Origin: Bacteroidota bacterium
GTDB lineage: Bacteria > Bacteroidota > Bacteroidia > UKL13-3
Direction of reading: 5' to 3'
NCBI GenBank assembly: GCA_947453415.1
Contig: CANGGG010000019.1
Coordinates: 1 to 42,657, forward strand
DNA length: 42,657 nt
Every line of letters begins with the position of its first letter. The stretch's first letter is position 1. This document shows positions 41,412-42,657 of this stretch, piece by piece. Below the pieces are notes generated by a model that saw nothing but the letters and a program-made list of their open reading frames with translations, was not told where the DNA came from and ran no database searches. Both the position numbers and the translations under genes were made by a program.

Positions 41412-42657
41412 TTGACAGAAACAACAAAAAAAACTAAAAACTTGCCAGATTTTGACTGGGAAATGGACAATGCTGGTTTTGGTGATTACAACCAAAACGA
41501 ACGTGAAGTAATGGCTGCTGCTTACGAAAAAACATTATCAGCTATTACAGAAAAAGAAATTGTAAAAGGTACCGTAGTAGGTTTTACAGAAAAAGAAGTG
41601 GTATTAAACATTGGATTTAAATCGGATGGTTTAGTAGCAAGAACAGAATTCAGAGATTTGCCAGATTTGAAAATTGGCGATGAAGTAGAAGTTTTGTTAG
41701 AAACAAAAGAAGATGCTTTAGGCCAATTAATTTTGAGTCGTAAAAAAGCAGTAAGTGAACGCGCTTGGGATAACATTATGCGTGCTCATGAAAATGACGA
41801 AATTGTTAATGGTTACGTTAAATCACGTACTAAAGGCGGTTTAGTTGTAGATGTATTAGGTATGGATACTTTCTTACCTGGTTCACAAATTGATACAAAA
41901 CCAATTAAAGATTACGATGTTTATGTGGGTCAAACAATGCCATTTAAAGTGGTAAAAATTAACAATGTTTTCAAAAACGTAGTTATTTCACATAAAGTAT
42001 TAATCGAAGAAGATATTGAAGCACAAAAATCTGATATTTTATCTAGATTAGAAAAAGGCCAAGTTTTAGAAGGTACTGTTAAGAACATGACTTCATTTGG
42101 TGTATTTATTGATTTAGGTGGTGTAGATGGTTTATTACATATTACTGATATTTCTTGGGGCCGCGTAAATCACCCTGAAGATGTATTACAATTAGATCAA
42201 AAAATTAACGTAGTAGTTGTTGATTTTGATGATGAGAAAAAACGTATTTCATTAGGCTTAAAACAATTACAACCACATCCTTGGGAAAGTTTAAATACTG
42301 AACTAGTAGTTGGTGGTAAAGTAACAGGTAAAATTGTAAACATAGCTGATTACGGTGCTTTCTTAGAAATAGCTCCAGGTGTTGAGGGTTTAATTCACGT
42401 AAGTGAAATGAGCTGGAGTCAACATTTACGTAACCCTTCTGATTTTATGAAGATTGGTGACGAAATGGAAGCTGTTATTTTAACGCTTGAAAAAGAAGAG
42501 CGTAAAATGAGCTTAGGTATTAAACAATTAAAAACTGATCCTTGGGTTGATATCGCTGCAAAATATCCAGTTGGTAGCAAACACAAAGGTATTGTTAGAA
42601 ACATGACTAACTACGGTTTATTTGTTGAATTAGAAGAAGGTGTTGATGGTTTAGTTC
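41412..42657 (+). CDS. rpsA: 30S ribosomal protein S1, N-terminal part (3' end outside window)
   Basis: Open to the window end, 415 residues seen. The probable start is TTG at 41412 after the SD site; the first ATG (41463) would remove part of NLPDFDWEMDN, a conserved N-terminal stretch. Five S1 repeats begin in order: KGTVVGFTEKEVVLNIGFKS, NGYVKSRTKGGLVVDVLGMD, EGTVKNMTSFGVFIDLGGVD, TGKIVNIADYGAFLEIAPGV, and KGIVRNMTNYGLFVELEEGV (cut). GSQIDTKPI and KKRISLGLKQLQPHPW are typical. S1 brings mRNA to the ribosome. Confidence 0.95.
   Translation, partial: MTETTKKTKNLPDFDWEMDNAGFGDYNQNEREVMAAAYEKTLSAITEKEIVKGTVVGFTEKEVVLNIGFKSDGLVARTEFRDLPDLKIGDEVEVLLETKEDALGQLILSRKKAVSERAWDNIMRAHENDEIVNGYVKSRTKGGLVVDVLGMDTFLPGSQIDTKPIKDYDVYVGQTMPFKVVKINNVFKNVVISHKVLIEEDIEAQKSDILSRLEKGQVLEGTVKNMTSFGVFIDLGGVDGLLHITDISWGRVNHPEDVLQLDQKINVVVVDFDDEKKRISLGLKQLQPHPWESLNTELVVGGKVTGKIVNIADYGAFLEIAPGVEGLIHVSEMSWSQHLRNPSDFMKIGDEMEAVILTLEKEERKMSLGIKQLKTDPWVDIAAKYPVGSKHKGIVRNMTNYGLFVELEEGVDGLV

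Overview
The window is AT-rich DNA from a member of the Bacteroidota. I infer this from type IX secretion (T9SS) cargo with both kinds of C-terminal sorting domain, a PorU2-like sortase, many lipoproteins, -7 promoter boxes of the form TAnnTTTG, a short-LID adenylate kinase and an S1 protein resembling those of Chitinophagia/Sphingobacteriia. I cannot place the genus.

Layout. 1-5609: the 3' end of a large T9SS type A cargo protein, a tiny PID-CTERM-like protein, and a 928-residue adhesin-like protein with a CHU_C (type B) sorting domain. 5607-6186: about 0.6 kb of low-complexity repeat. 6221-10748: exported Mn-type superoxide dismutase, WbqC-like protein, tRNA 2-selenouridine synthase, GrpE and DnaJ. 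10802-12859: a PIN-domain toxin-antitoxin pair set between two copies of the 3' end of a glycosyltransferase gene. 12974-17989: porU2-like sortase. 17974-21668 (minus): a flippase-like membrane protein and a 905-residue membrane-anchored protein. 21752-24939: DUF423 protein, SixA-like phosphatase, TsaE, adenylate kinase and Obg. 25075-25597: a ParE-type toxin-antitoxin pair. 25623-29618 (minus): FAD-linked oxidase, phosphate-binding-like lipoprotein and a CsgG-like lipoprotein. 29717-34991: RluF, two tandem paralogous lipoproteins, an acetyltransferase, HMG-CoA lyase, YraN and fructose-1,6-bisphosphatase. 35208-40155: DUF2520 protein, a secreted amidotransferase-fold protein, then an ECF sigma / anti-sigma-barrel / PKD lipoprotein operon. 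40312-42657: AMP nucleosidase and the start of rpsA.

Most genes are housekeeping or envelope functions in short operons: wbqC-mnmH, grpE-dnaJ, yraN-mvaB-acetyltransferase, and sigma-anti-sigma-lipoprotein. No transposase, integrase, CRISPR array, tRNA or rRNA was seen.

The most striking content lies between and at the edges of genes. Several word families that look unrelated are all built on a strict 7-bp register. Six of these heptanucleotide arrays begin exactly at the TAG stop codon of the preceding gene, and a seventh carries the stop in register. The arrays supply the stop codon and in places the terminal codons of proteins. A related repeat family lies in frame inside the glycosyltransferase gene. 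They resemble in principle the short tandemly repeated heptanucleotides (STRR) of cyanobacteria, but the words and the stop-codon anchoring are different. I regard this as the candidate undescribed system of the window.
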